Positions 26,871 through 34,847 of a stretch of 64,000 nt of DNA are shown here, piece after piece. Location of the stretch: positions 62,001 to 126,000 of the forward strand of contig NZ_WODA01000002.1 of NCBI RefSeq assembly GCF_009729855.1. The letters are read 5' to 3'. Under the pieces are notes generated by a model. That model had not been told where the DNA came from. It was given only the letters and a program-made list of their open reading frames with translations, and made no database searches. Origin of the DNA: Agromyces luteolus. Lineage in GTDB: Bacteria > Actinomycetota > Actinomycetes > Actinomycetales > Microbacteriaceae. The first letter of the stretch is position 1, and every line of letters starts with the position of its first letter. The translations under genes and the position numbers were made by a program.

Positions 26871-26945
26871 CTGTCCGAGCCCCTCCCTCATGATCACAGG
26901 AGGATCGTCGAAGATCTCCATCGACGCCGGCGGTATCGTCGAGCC

Positions 26946-27730
26946 GTGCGTGCGGTCCCGATCTCCCTTGACTCGCAAGTGGTTGCCGAGATCGACCGGC
27001 GCTTGTCGACGGTGTCGGCCGAGCACGGGGTTCGAATCCCTTGGGCCATCGAGAGCGGCAGCCGGGCGTGGGGCTTTCCGTCGCCGGACAGCGACTATGA
27101 CTGCCGGTTCGTGTTCATCCGTTCCCGCGATCATTACGCCTCGCTGTGGCCTTCCCGAGACGTTATCGAGACGCCGCTCGATAGCACGTTCGACGTGAAC
27201 GGATGGGACCTGGCGAAGACAGTCAGGCTGATCGTGAAGGGCAACGCGACGGCGATCGAGTGGCTTCGCTCGCCGATCATCTATACCGGCGACGCCGACT
27301 TCCGAGACGATCTCATTTCGCTTGCCGACGCTGTGGTTGAGCGCAGCGCAATCGGGCGGCACTATCTTCACGTCGCCAAGCAGCAAAGGACCGGCCCGGC
27401 GACGCTGAAGCGGTTCTTTATGTTCTGAGACCTGCGGCCGCGCTGCGATGGCTGGAAACGCATCCGGCTGACGCTGTGCCGCCCATGGACCTCCCGACGT
27501 TGCTTGCCGAAGGAGACGTCAATGGTGACGTACGCGATGCGGCAAGCGAGCTCATCAGGCAAAAGGCGCGAACAAGGGAGCTCGGAGGGGGAACACCGCC
27601 CACGGTCTTGGAACGATTCTTGACCACGGAACTCGAACGAGCTGAACGGTTCGAAACGATCGCCCCGACGAATGATCCCACCCCCACGCGGGCCTTGGCG
27701 GATGAATACTTCAGGTCGCAGCTCGGCTGA
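26946..27730 (+). pseudogene. RlaP/YcgL-like nucleotidyltransferase, frameshifted
   Basis: The first part (26946-27428, 160 aa) has the nucleotidyltransferase signature ESGSRAWGFPSPDSDYDCRF (GS-x(n)-DxD) and continues through WDLAKTVRLIVKGNATAIEWL to LKRFFMF-stop. The family sequence resumes in the -1 frame at 27419: YVLRPAAALRWLETHP...PPMDLPTLL...QKARTRELG, ending at 27730. One missing T in the TTT run at 27417-27419 restores a complete protein of about 260 aa reading KRFFYVLRP. Families of this type occur beside RNA-repair and mobile genes. Either a recent decay event or an indel in the assembly. GTG 26946 is the presumed start. Confidence 0.8.
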
Positions 27731-27848
27731 GGCGAACGCCCGCTGAGGGATCCCGGGCGATTGCCACCGCCGCGCATTCGAGCGCGATCGGGGGACGCAG
27801 GATCGGGCACCCTGCGTTGTCGGGGCCAGGTGGAACGATCGGGGAATC

Positions 27849-28897
27849 ATGACGGAGCTTGAGCCCACTGATTACGCTGCGACGCTCGACGAGCTCAAGC
27901 GCCACGTTCACGAGGCGCGGTACCAAGCGCAGCGCAAGGTGAACACCGAGCTGCTGCGCCTGTACTGGCGGATCGGGGCGACGATCCTGGACCGGCAGCG
28001 TACGGCCGGGTGGGGAAGCAACGTCGTCGGGCGGCTGGCCGGTGATCTTCGCGCCGAGTTCCCCACCATGAAGGGCTTCTCGCGAGCGAACCTCTTCTAC
28101 ATGCGGCGGGTCGCCGAGGCCTGGCCGGACGTCGACGGATTCGTCCAGCAGCCTGCTGGACAGATCCCGTGGACCCAGCTCACGCTCCTGCTGGACAAGC
28201 TCGATGACCCCGAGCTGCGCGCGTGGTACGCCGCGAAAGCGGTGGCCCACGGGTGGTCGCGTGCCGTGCTGACCCATCAGATCGCGACGAGGTTGCACGA
28301 GCGCGAAGGTGCCGCGCCCTCGAACTACCCGCTCGCACTCGAGCGGGTGGACTCCGAGCTCGCCCAGGAACTCACCAAAGATCCCTACGTGCTCGACTTC
28401 ACCGCGCTCGACAGCGACTCCGCCGAACGTCAGCTCGAGGACCGGCTCGTCGAGCGGATCATCGACACGTTGCGCGAACTCGGACGCGGGTTCGCGTTCG
28501 TCGGCCGGCAGGTGCATTTCGACGTCGCCGGCGACGACTTCTACCTCGACCTGCTCTTCTTCCACGTCGAGCAACTGCGCTACGTGGTCATCGAGCTGAA
28601 GACGACGAAGTTCGATCCACGCGACGCCGGGCAACTCGGCTTCTATGTCGCGCTCGTCGACGATCGGCTCCGCGTCCGCGACAAGCACCAACCCACTGTC
28701 GGATGCTCCTCGTCGCCGAGCAGAACGAGACCGTCGTCCGATACGCCTTGGCCGGCACCGCCCAGCCCGTCGCGGTCTCCCGCTACGAACTGACCGCATC
28801 GGCCCAGGCCGCCCTCCCTGCAGAAGACGCGCTCGCACGCGTTGCACGAGAGGTCGCGGCGGGCGAAACCGAAGTCGACGGCACAGAGGCCGAGTAA
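27849..28897 (+). pseudogene. YhcG/DUF1016-type PDDEXK nuclease, frameshifted near its end
   Basis: DUF1016 N-terminal helical domain (about 1-160: VNTELLRLYWRIGATILDRQ, NLFYMRRVAEAWP) followed by a PD-(D/E)XK nuclease domain with GDDFYLDLLFF and VIELKTTKFDPRDAGQLGFY, where Asp and ELK form the active site. The family continuation (LLVAEQNETVVRYALAGTAQPVAVS to ...GTEAE, stop 28897) is in the -1 frame after 28702; frame 0 stops at 28793. Inserting one A in GGATG at 28701-28705 restores HQPTVGMLLVAEQNE. The core catalytic residues precede the break. Biological role of the family (restriction- or plasmid-linked DNA cleavage) is not fixed. Confidence 0.82.
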
Positions 28898-28974
28898 CCC
28901 GTCCAGCATCGGATACGGCCCGGTTCAGGATCGAAGACGGGTCGCGATCTGCGGAATCATTAGGCACGCTAATT

Positions 28975-28983
28975 TGTTATGCT
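28975..28983 (+). promoter_or_regulatory. Extended -10 of the MarR-MFS pair
   Basis: TGT-TATGCT (TGn extended -10 plus TATGCT) lies 7 bases before the GTG start of the MarR gene, so the message is probably leaderless. The AT-rich GCTAATTTGTTATGCTAAC around it is a likely site for self-repression by the MarR protein. Confidence 0.55.
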
Positions 28984-28989
28984 AACGAT

Positions 28990-29460
28990 GTGACCGACAC
29001 GCCCCCGACCGCCGCCGCGCCGGCGGCCCGCGCCCGCCGCGCGCCCCTCGCCGAGCAGAGCACCGAGCTCCGCCTCGCGGTCATGCGCCTGGCCCGTCGC
29101 ATCCGCCAGGAACGTGCAGACACCGAGCTCAGCGCGACGCAGTACGCGGCGCTCGCCTGGACCGCGACCGAGGGACCGCTCACGCCGGGCCGCCTGGCCG
29201 AGCTCGAGCGGGTCACTCCCCCGTCCATGAACCGCACCGTGAACTGCCTCGTCGACTCGGGCCTGCTCGTCCGCGAGGGCTCGCCCGACGACGGCCGCAA
29301 GGTCCTGCTCCGCACGACCGACGAGGGCGAGGCGATCGTCCGCGAGACCCGGCGCCGCCGCGACGCCTGGCTCGCCAAGCGGTTCGCCGCCCTCTCCCCC
29401 GACGAGCGCGACACGCTCGCCGCCGCCACCGACATCCTCAGGAGGCTCACCGACCAGTGA
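28990..29460 (+). CDS. MarR-family transcriptional regulator
   Basis: A 156-aa winged-helix regulator: LSATQYAALAWTATEGPLTPGRLAELERVTPPSMNRTVNCL is the recognition region (about 55-95) and SPDDGRKVLLRTTDEGEAIV the wing. Start GTG 28990 sits at the expected transcription start. Its stop overlaps the MFS start (GTGA). The likely role is self-repression and control of the adjacent efflux pump, relieved by a small phenolic or drug-like ligand. Confidence 0.87.
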   Translation: MTDTPPTAAAPAARARRAPLAEQSTELRLAVMRLARRIRQERADTELSATQYAALAWTATEGPLTPGRLAELERVTPPSMNRTVNCLVDSGLLVREGSPDDGRKVLLRTTDEGEAIVRETRRRRDAWLAKRFAALSPDERDTLAAATDILRRLTDQ

Positions 29461-30935
29461 GATCGATGTTCCGTTCCCTCGCCTCAGTCGACTACCGCAT
29501 CTGGTTCATCGGCGCGCTCGTCTCGAACATCGGCGCGTGGATGCAGGCCACGGCCCAGAGCTGGGTCGTGCTCACCGAGCTCACCGACAACGACGCGCTC
29601 GCGGTCGGCATCACGATGGCGCTGCAGTTCGCGCCGCAGCTGCTGCTCGTGCCCGTGACCGGCCTCATCGCCGACCGGTTCGAGCGCCGGAAGATCCTGA
29701 TGTTCACGCAGTCGGCGCTCATGCTGCTCGGCCTGGCCCTCGGCCTGCTGCTGATCCTCGGGCACGCGGAACTCTGGCACCTCTACGTCTTCGCCGGCCT
29801 CCTCGGCATCGTCAACGCGGTCGACATCCCCGCCCGCCAGACCTTCGTCGCCGACCTCGTCTCGTCGTCGAACATGTCGAACGCGGTCGCCCTCAACTCG
29901 GCGTCGTTCAACGCGGCCCGCATGATCGGCCCGGCCCTCGCGGGCGTGCTCATCGTGCTCGTCGGCACCGGCTGGGTCTTCGTCATCAACGCGGTCACGT
30001 TCATCGCGGTCCTCGTCGCGCTCGCGAAGCTCAGGCGATCGAACCTGCGACGGATGCCGCGGGCCCCCCGCGAGCGCGGCGCCTTCGTCGCGGGCTTCCG
30101 CTACGTCGCCGGCCGGCCCGACCTCGTCGTCGTGTTCGTGATGGTGTTCCTCGTCGGCGCGTTCGGCATGAACTTCCCGATCTTCTCCTCGACGATGGCG
30201 GTCGAGTTCGGCCGCGGCGCGGGCGAGTACGGCCTGCTGTCGTCGATCCTCGCGATCGGCTCGCTGACCGGCGCGCTGCTCGCGGCCAAGCGCGAGCGCG
30301 CCCGCATCCGCGTGATCATCGGCGCGGTCGCCTTCTTCGGGATCGCGGCGACGGTCTCCGCCGTCATGCCGTCGTACTGGCTGTTCGCGGCATCCACCGT
30401 CTTCATCGGGTTCACGGTCGTGACGATGCTGACGACCGCGAACGGCTACGTGCAGACGACGACCGACCCGCTTCTGCGCGGCCGGGTCATGGCGCTCTAC
30501 ATGGCGATCCTCTCCGGCGGTACGCCGATCGGCGCCCCGATCGTGGGCGCGGTCGCGAACGCGTGGGGTCCGCGCTGGGCGCTCGGCGTCGCCGCGGCGG
30601 CGGCGGGCGTCGCGGCACTCGTCGGCCTCGCCTGGCTGGTCGTGGCGCGCGGGCTGCGCGTCGTGCGCCATCCGATCGGGGGGCGGATGCCGCGCTTCGC
30701 GCTCGCCTACGCGGAGGCGCCGACGGCCGCGATCGCCGTGCCGGTCACCCGACCCGTCGAGCTTCCGACGACGAGCACGTCGCCCATCGACCTGGTGGCA
30801 CCGACGACCTCGGTCGAGGTGCCGGAGGCAGCACCGGTCGACGTGCCGGAGGGCCGGCACACGGCCGCCCGTCGCCCGGCGGGCACGACGGCGACGACGC
30901 GCGCCAGGCCGGCCACGCAGCGATCGGGCGCCTGA
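29457..30935 (+). CDS. MFS efflux transporter (EntS/TetV-like)
   Basis: A 492-aa transporter with about 11-12 helices; FRSLASVDYRIWFIGALVSNIGAWMQATAQSW at the N-terminus and VDIPARQTFVADLV near residue 125 are typical of the MFS_3 (enterobactin exporter-like) group. The final 90 residues form a long hydrophilic Pro/Thr/Ala tail without known domain. Translationally coupled to the MarR regulator, suggesting drug or siderophore export. Substrate unknown. Confidence 0.88.
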   Translation: MRSMFRSLASVDYRIWFIGALVSNIGAWMQATAQSWVVLTELTDNDALAVGITMALQFAPQLLLVPVTGLIADRFERRKILMFTQSALMLLGLALGLLLILGHAELWHLYVFAGLLGIVNAVDIPARQTFVADLVSSSNMSNAVALNSASFNAARMIGPALAGVLIVLVGTGWVFVINAVTFIAVLVALAKLRRSNLRRMPRAPRERGAFVAGFRYVAGRPDLVVVFVMVFLVGAFGMNFPIFSSTMAVEFGRGAGEYGLLSSILAIGSLTGALLAAKRERARIRVIIGAVAFFGIAATVSAVMPSYWLFAASTVFIGFTVVTMLTTANGYVQTTTDPLLRGRVMALYMAILSGGTPIGAPIVGAVANAWGPRWALGVAAAAAGVAALVGLAWLVVARGLRVVRHPIGGRMPRFALAYAEAPTAAIAVPVTRPVELPTTSTSPIDLVAPTTSVEVPEAAPVDVPEGRHTAARRPAGTTATTRARPATQRSGA

Positions 30936-31002
30936 CCCGGTCGCCGGCTCGCAACGAGCAGGCACGTCGGGCGATGAGGTGCCTTCCCGGTCCCAGCGTG
31001 CG

Positions 31003-32010
31003 TCAGCGCCCGGTCGAGTCCCGCACGACGAGCTCGGGCTGGAACTGGACCTGCTCGGGCTCGAAGTCGGGTCCGTCACGCGCTTCGCGGAGCAGCAGGT
31101 CGACCGCGGTGTAGCCGATGAGCCACGCGGGCTGGCGGATCGACGAGAGCGGCACGACCGCCGCCTGGGCGAAGTCGATGTCGTCGTAGCCGATGAGCGC
31201 GATGTCGCGCGGCACGCGCAGGTCGCCGAGCATGATGAGCGCCTGCAGGACGCCGACGGCGAGCAGGTCGTTCGCGCAGAAGATCGCGTCGGGCCGGTAC
31301 TCCGGCGCCCGGTCGCGGATCGCCTCGCCCGCCGCGCGACCCTCGAGGACCGTGGTGCCCGCGGTCTCGACGACCTCGAGCGTGATGCCGGGGGTCTCGG
31401 CGGCCGCGAGCCGGGCACCTTCGAGACGGTCGGCGACCTGGCGGATGGACGACGGTCCGCCGACGAACGCGATGCGCCGCCTCCCGGATTCGACGAGGTG
31501 CCGCACGGCCATCGCTCCGCCGACCACGTCGTCGACCGCGACCGACGAGAAGCTGCGGTCGGGCGCCTCGCGGTCGACGAGCACCACGGGCACGCCGCGC
31601 GAGCGCGCGCGCTCGAGGCGCGGCAGGTCGTCCGAGCGCGGCGAGATGAGCACGCCGTGCACGCGCTGCTCCTCGAAGAGGTCGAGGTAGGAGCGCTCGC
31701 GGTCGGGGTTGTCGTCGCTGTTGCCGAGCAGGATCGTCATGCCGTCCTCGGCCGCGCGATCCTCGGCGCCGCGAGCGACGTCGGTGAAGAAGGGGTTGCG
31801 CACGTCGAGCACGACGAGCCCGATCGACCGGCTGCGGCCTGCGCGCAACTGGCGGGCGGCGTCGTTGCGCACGAAGCCGAGCTCCTCGATCGCCGCGAGC
31901 ACGCGCGCGACCGTCTCCGGCGCGACCTTCTCGGGCCGGTTGAGCACGTTCGAGACGGTGCCGACCGAGACGGATGCGGCGGCCGCGACCTCGCGCACGC
32001 TGACTGCCAT
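31003..32010 (-). CDS. LacI-family regulator of the rhamnose operon
   Basis: A 335-aa LacI-type repressor: helix-turn-helix VSVREVAAAASVSVGTVSNVLN at residues 3-24, hinge ARQLRAGRS and a sugar-binding sensor domain with IGYDDIDFAQAA. GGAGGGGAG precedes ATG 32010; the longer frame upstream is not needed. It is divergent from rhaM, so it most likely controls the rhamnose operon through the TGAAACGATTCA site at 32189. Ligand (rhamnose or a phosphorylated product) is inferred. Confidence 0.87.
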   Translation of the reverse strand: MAVSVREVAAAASVSVGTVSNVLNRPEKVAPETVARVLAAIEELGFVRNDAARQLRAGRSRSIGLVVLDVRNPFFTDVARGAEDRAAEDGMTILLGNSDDNPDRERSYLDLFEEQRVHGVLISPRSDDLPRLERARSRGVPVVLVDREAPDRSFSSVAVDDVVGGAMAVRHLVESGRRRIAFVGGPSSIRQVADRLEGARLAAAETPGITLEVVETAGTTVLEGRAAGEAIRDRAPEYRPDAIFCANDLLAVGVLQALIMLGDLRVPRDIALIGYDDIDFAQAAVVPLSSIRQPAWLIGYTAVDLLLREARDGPDFEPEQVQFQPELVVRDSTGR

Positions 32011-32076
32011 CGGACTCCCCTCCGCGTCGGAGTCTACGAGGCCCGGCCGTCTCCGCGCGGCGACGCCCTCCGAGCA

Positions 32077-32130
32077 CATGAGAATCCGGGTGACGGGCGC
32101 CTCCGCCGCCCTGTCACCCGGATTCTCATG
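32077..32130. repeat. Long perfect inverted repeat between LacI gene and rhaM
   Basis: CATGAGAATCCGGGTGAC (32077-32094) and its exact complement (32113-32130) are 18-bp arms separated by 18 bp that pair further (GGGCG with CGCCC). It lies 67 bp from the LacI start and just upstream of the rhaM promoter. No second copy was noticed in the window. Regulatory site, transcription boundary or mobile fragment are all open. Confidence 0.85.
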
Positions 32131-32158
32131 CGCAACCAGTTTGGAATGCGCGTTCCGC

Positions 32159-32187
32159 TTGCGCGTTCTGCGAACGTCATCTACGCT
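32159..32187 (+). promoter_or_regulatory. Promoter of the rhamnose operon
   Basis: TTGCGC (32159-32164) and TACGCT (32182-32187) are separated by 17 bp, upstream of rhaM by 35 bp. Confidence 0.55.
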
Positions 32188-32188
32188 T

Positions 32189-32200
32189 TGAAACGATTCA
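32189..32200. promoter_or_regulatory. LacI-type operator of the rhamnose operon
   Basis: TGAAACGATTCA is a near-perfect palindrome with the central CG step typical of LacI-family sites. It overlaps the expected transcription start directly behind the -10, a repressing position. Confidence 0.65.
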
Positions 32201-32221
32201 CGACGAACGGAGAGCTCGACG

Positions 32222-32656
32222 ATGAGCACTGGCACCACGCAGCGGGTCTGCTTCCAGCTGCAGGTCGACCCCGCTCGCCTCGACGAGTACCGCGAGCGGC
32301 ACGCCGCCGTCTGGCCCGACATGCTCCGGGCGATCGAGGCATCCGGCCGACGCAACTACTCGCTCTTCCTCCGCGACGACGGCCTCCTCATCGGCTACTA
32401 CGAGGTCGACGACGACGACGCGGCCCAGGCCTCGCTCGCGAACGACCCCCGCACCGCGCCGTGGGAGGCCGAGATGGCCGGGTTCTTCGTCGCGCTCGAC
32501 GGCGCCCGCCCCGACCAGGGCGCCCCACGGCTCCCCGAGGTGTTCCACCTCGAAGACCAGCTCGCCGCGATCGACGCCGACGCGGCATCCGCACCAGGCG
32601 CGGCCACCGGCCCCGCGGCATCCGTCACCACCCGCACAGAAAGCAGCGAACAGTGA
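32222..32656 (+). CDS. rhaM: L-rhamnose mutarotase
   Basis: A 144-aa protein; the first 105 residues are a complete RhaM (VCFQLQVDPARLDEYRERHAAVWPDML with the catalytic His26, and SLFLRDDGLLIGYYEV). It interconverts alpha- and beta-L-rhamnopyranose to feed the isomerase. A 35-residue Ala/Thr/Ser tail follows that ordinary RhaM lacks. Its stop overlaps the rhaI start by GTGA. First gene of the operon. Confidence 0.9.
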   Translation: MSTGTTQRVCFQLQVDPARLDEYRERHAAVWPDMLRAIEASGRRNYSLFLRDDGLLIGYYEVDDDDAAQASLANDPRTAPWEAEMAGFFVALDGARPDQGAPRLPEVFHLEDQLAAIDADAASAPGAATGPAASVTTRTESSEQ

Positions 32657-33819
32657 GCACCATTCCGCAGACCGTCCTCGACCAGCTGGAGCTCCAGGCG
32701 ATCGAACTGCCGAGCTGGGCGTTCGGCAACTCTGGCACCCGCTTCAAGGTGTTCGGCACCCCCGGCACGCCGCGCGATCCGTACGAGAAGATCGCGGATG
32801 CCGCGCAGGTGCACGCCTACACGAAGCTCGCGCCGACCGTGGCGCTGCACATCCCGTGGGACAAGGTCGACGACTACGACGACCTCCGCGCCCACGCCGA
32901 GGGGCTCGGCGTCTCGCTCGGCACGATCAACTCGAACACGTTCCAGGACGACGACTACAAGTTCGGCGCCCTGACCCACGAGGACGCCGCCGTGCGGCAG
33001 AAGGCCATCGACCACCACCTCGAGTGCATCGACATCATGCACGCGACCGGCAGCCGCGACCTGAAGATCTGGCTCGCCGAGGGCTCGAACTACCCGGGCC
33101 AGGCCGACCTGCGCGGCCGGCAGGACCGCCTGCAGGAGTCGCTGCAGACGATCTACGACCGCCTCGGCGACGAGCAGCGCCTCGTGCTCGAGTACAAGTT
33201 CTTCGAGCCGGCGTTCTACCACACCGACGTTCCGGACTGGGGCACGAGCTACGCCCAGGTCGCGGCGCTCGGCGACAAGGCGATGGTCTGCCTCGACACC
33301 GGCCACCACGCGCCGGGCACGAACATCGAGTTCATCGTCATGCAGCTGCTGCGCCTCGGCAAGCTCGGCTCGTTCGACTTCAACAGCCGCTTCTACGCCG
33401 ACGACGACCTCATCGTGGGCGCGGCCGACCCGTTCCAGCTGTTCCGCATCGTCTACGAGGTGGCACGCGGCGGCGGCCTCAACCACCCCGACGTCGCGTT
33501 CATGCTCGACCAGTGCCACAACGTCGAGGACAAGATCCCCGGCCAGATCCGCTCGGTGCTGAACGTGCAGGAGATGACCGCGCGTGCCCTGCTCGTCGAC
33601 ACCGACGCGCTCCGCGCCGCGCAGGTCTCGGGCGACGTGCTCGAGGCGAACCGCGTCTTCATGGACGCCTTCTACACCGACGTGCGCCCCGCCCTCGCCG
33701 AGTGGCGCGAGACGCGCGGCCTCGCGGCCGACCCGATGGCCGCGTTCGCCGCATCCGGCTACCTCGCGAAGATCGCGGCCGACCGCGTCGGCGGCGTGCA
33801 GGCCGGCTGGGGCGCGTAG
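32653..33819 (+). CDS. rhaI: L-rhamnose isomerase (RhaI type)
   Basis: A 388-aa xylose-isomerase-like TIM barrel of the RhaI class (Pseudomonas stutzeri-type, not E. coli RhaA). Metal and substrate residues lie in IWLAEGSNYPGQADLRGRQ, LEYKFFEPAFYHTDVPDWG, CLDTGHHAPGTNIEF and SFDFNSRFYADDDL. It converts L-rhamnose to L-rhamnulose in the cytoplasm. GTG start coupled to rhaM. Confidence 0.93.
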   Translation: MSTIPQTVLDQLELQAIELPSWAFGNSGTRFKVFGTPGTPRDPYEKIADAAQVHAYTKLAPTVALHIPWDKVDDYDDLRAHAEGLGVSLGTINSNTFQDDDYKFGALTHEDAAVRQKAIDHHLECIDIMHATGSRDLKIWLAEGSNYPGQADLRGRQDRLQESLQTIYDRLGDEQRLVLEYKFFEPAFYHTDVPDWGTSYAQVAALGDKAMVCLDTGHHAPGTNIEFIVMQLLRLGKLGSFDFNSRFYADDDLIVGAADPFQLFRIVYEVARGGGLNHPDVAFMLDQCHNVEDKIPGQIRSVLNVQEMTARALLVDTDALRAAQVSGDVLEANRVFMDAFYTDVRPALAEWRETRGLAADPMAAFAASGYLAKIAADRVGGVQAGWGA

Positions 33820-33913
33820 GCCCCCCGAGACGGTCGCGGATGCCGGGTGATGCCCCGGCCCCGGCATCCGCGAACCACCCCCGACCGGAGCGAGCAGAGA
33901 GGATGACGAGACC

Positions 33914-34816
33914 ATGACGACTCCATACGACTCCGCGGACGGACTCGTCCGCGTCTACCCCGCCGACGACGCCGGGCCCGGCCCGACGCCCGCCCTCGTG
34001 TGGGCGCACGGCGGCGGCTTCACCGCGGGCGACCTCGACATGCCCGAGGCCGACTGGGTCGCTCGCGCCTTCGCCGCGCGCGGCGTGACGGTCGTCTCGA
34101 TCGACTACCGGCTGGCGGGGGGCGGATGCCGCTACCCGGACCCGTCCGACGACGTGCTCGCCGCGTGGCGCTGGACCTCCGCGCACGCCGGACACCTCGG
34201 CATCGACCCCGCGCGCATCGTCGCCGGCGGCGCGAGCGCCGGCGGGAACCTGACGGCGGGCGCCGTGCTCCGCGCGCTCGACGGTGCCGCGCCCGTCCCG
34301 GCCGGGGTGTTCCTCGCCTACCCGACCCTGCTCGCCGTGCAGCCGGCGCCGGACGCCGCGCTGCGGGCGATGCTCGACGCGAACCCCGCCGCCGACCGGT
34401 TCGGCCCCGCGCGCGTGCGCGCCATGTACGAGGACTACCTCGGCGGGCCCGTCGACGACGCCCCGCTCCCCGCCGTGCCCGGACTCGCCACGCCGGCCGA
34501 GGTGGCCGGGTTCCCGCCGACCCTTATGGTCAACGGCGAGGCCGACGAGCTCCGCGTGTCGGGCGAGGCGTTCGCGGCCACGCTCGTCGCCGCGGGTGTG
34601 CCCGTCCTCGTCGTCACGGAGCCCGGCACCGAGCACGGGCACCTGAACCGGCCCCACGAGCCCGCGGCATCCGCCACCGTCGAGCGGGTTCTGACGTGGC
34701 TGGCGGGTCTCGATACGGGCGCTTCGCGTCCTACTCGACCACCGCATGGCGTGGGCGCTTCGCGTCCTACTCGACCACCGCATGGCGCGGGCGTCTCGCT
34801 CGACCACCAGCACTGA
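33914..34816 (+). CDS. HSL-type alpha/beta hydrolase (esterase) in the rhamnose operon
   Basis: A 300-aa hormone-sensitive-lipase-family esterase: oxyanion HGGG at 32-35, nucleophile Ser108 in GGASAGGN, and catalytic Asp/His in NGEADELRVSG and GTEHGHLNRP. The catalytic domain ends near residue 272. The remaining residues (GASRPTRPPHGV repeated) are translated from the dispersed palindromic repeat and a 36-bp tandem, not from ancestral esterase sequence. Its place between rhaI and the aldolase suggests it removes acyl groups from rhamnose conjugates; no direct proof. Confidence 0.82.
   Translation: MTTPYDSADGLVRVYPADDAGPGPTPALVWAHGGGFTAGDLDMPEADWVARAFAARGVTVVSIDYRLAGGGCRYPDPSDDVLAAWRWTSAHAGHLGIDPARIVAGGASAGGNLTAGAVLRALDGAAPVPAGVFLAYPTLLAVQPAPDAALRAMLDANPAADRFGPARVRAMYEDYLGGPVDDAPLPAVPGLATPAEVAGFPPTLMVNGEADELRVSGEAFAATLVAAGVPVLVVTEPGTEHGHLNRPHEPAASATVERVLTWLAGLDTGASRPTRPPHGVGASRPTRPPHGAGVSLDHQH
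34706..34810. repeat. Dispersed palindromic repeat, locus B, with 36-bp tandem units
   Basis: GGTCTCGATAC (34706-34716) leads into two 36-bp units (34717-34752, 34753-34788), each containing the GCGCTTCGCG hairpin and CTACTCGACCACC, then a shortened third unit to 34810. 36 is a multiple of three, so the units appear as 12-aa repeats at the esterase C-terminus. Confidence 0.85.
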
Positions 34817-34847
34817 CCACCGTTTCCACCACCGAAGGAACCTCCTC

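Noticed and set aside
26785-27198. Plus-strand frame overlapping the 53-aa gene and the nucleotidyltransferase
   Set aside because: It is in the wrong frame for the nucleotidyltransferase motif and lacks a ribosome binding site and domains.
27411-27428. Programmed -1 frameshift in the nucleotidyltransferase gene
   Set aside because: No standard slippery heptamer or downstream structure was seen, and the adjacent gene has a similar single-base lesion, which favours decay or a sequence error.
27711-28967. Minus-strand frame covering the YhcG gene
   Set aside because: The plus strand carries DUF1016 and PDDEXK motifs; the opposite frame has none.
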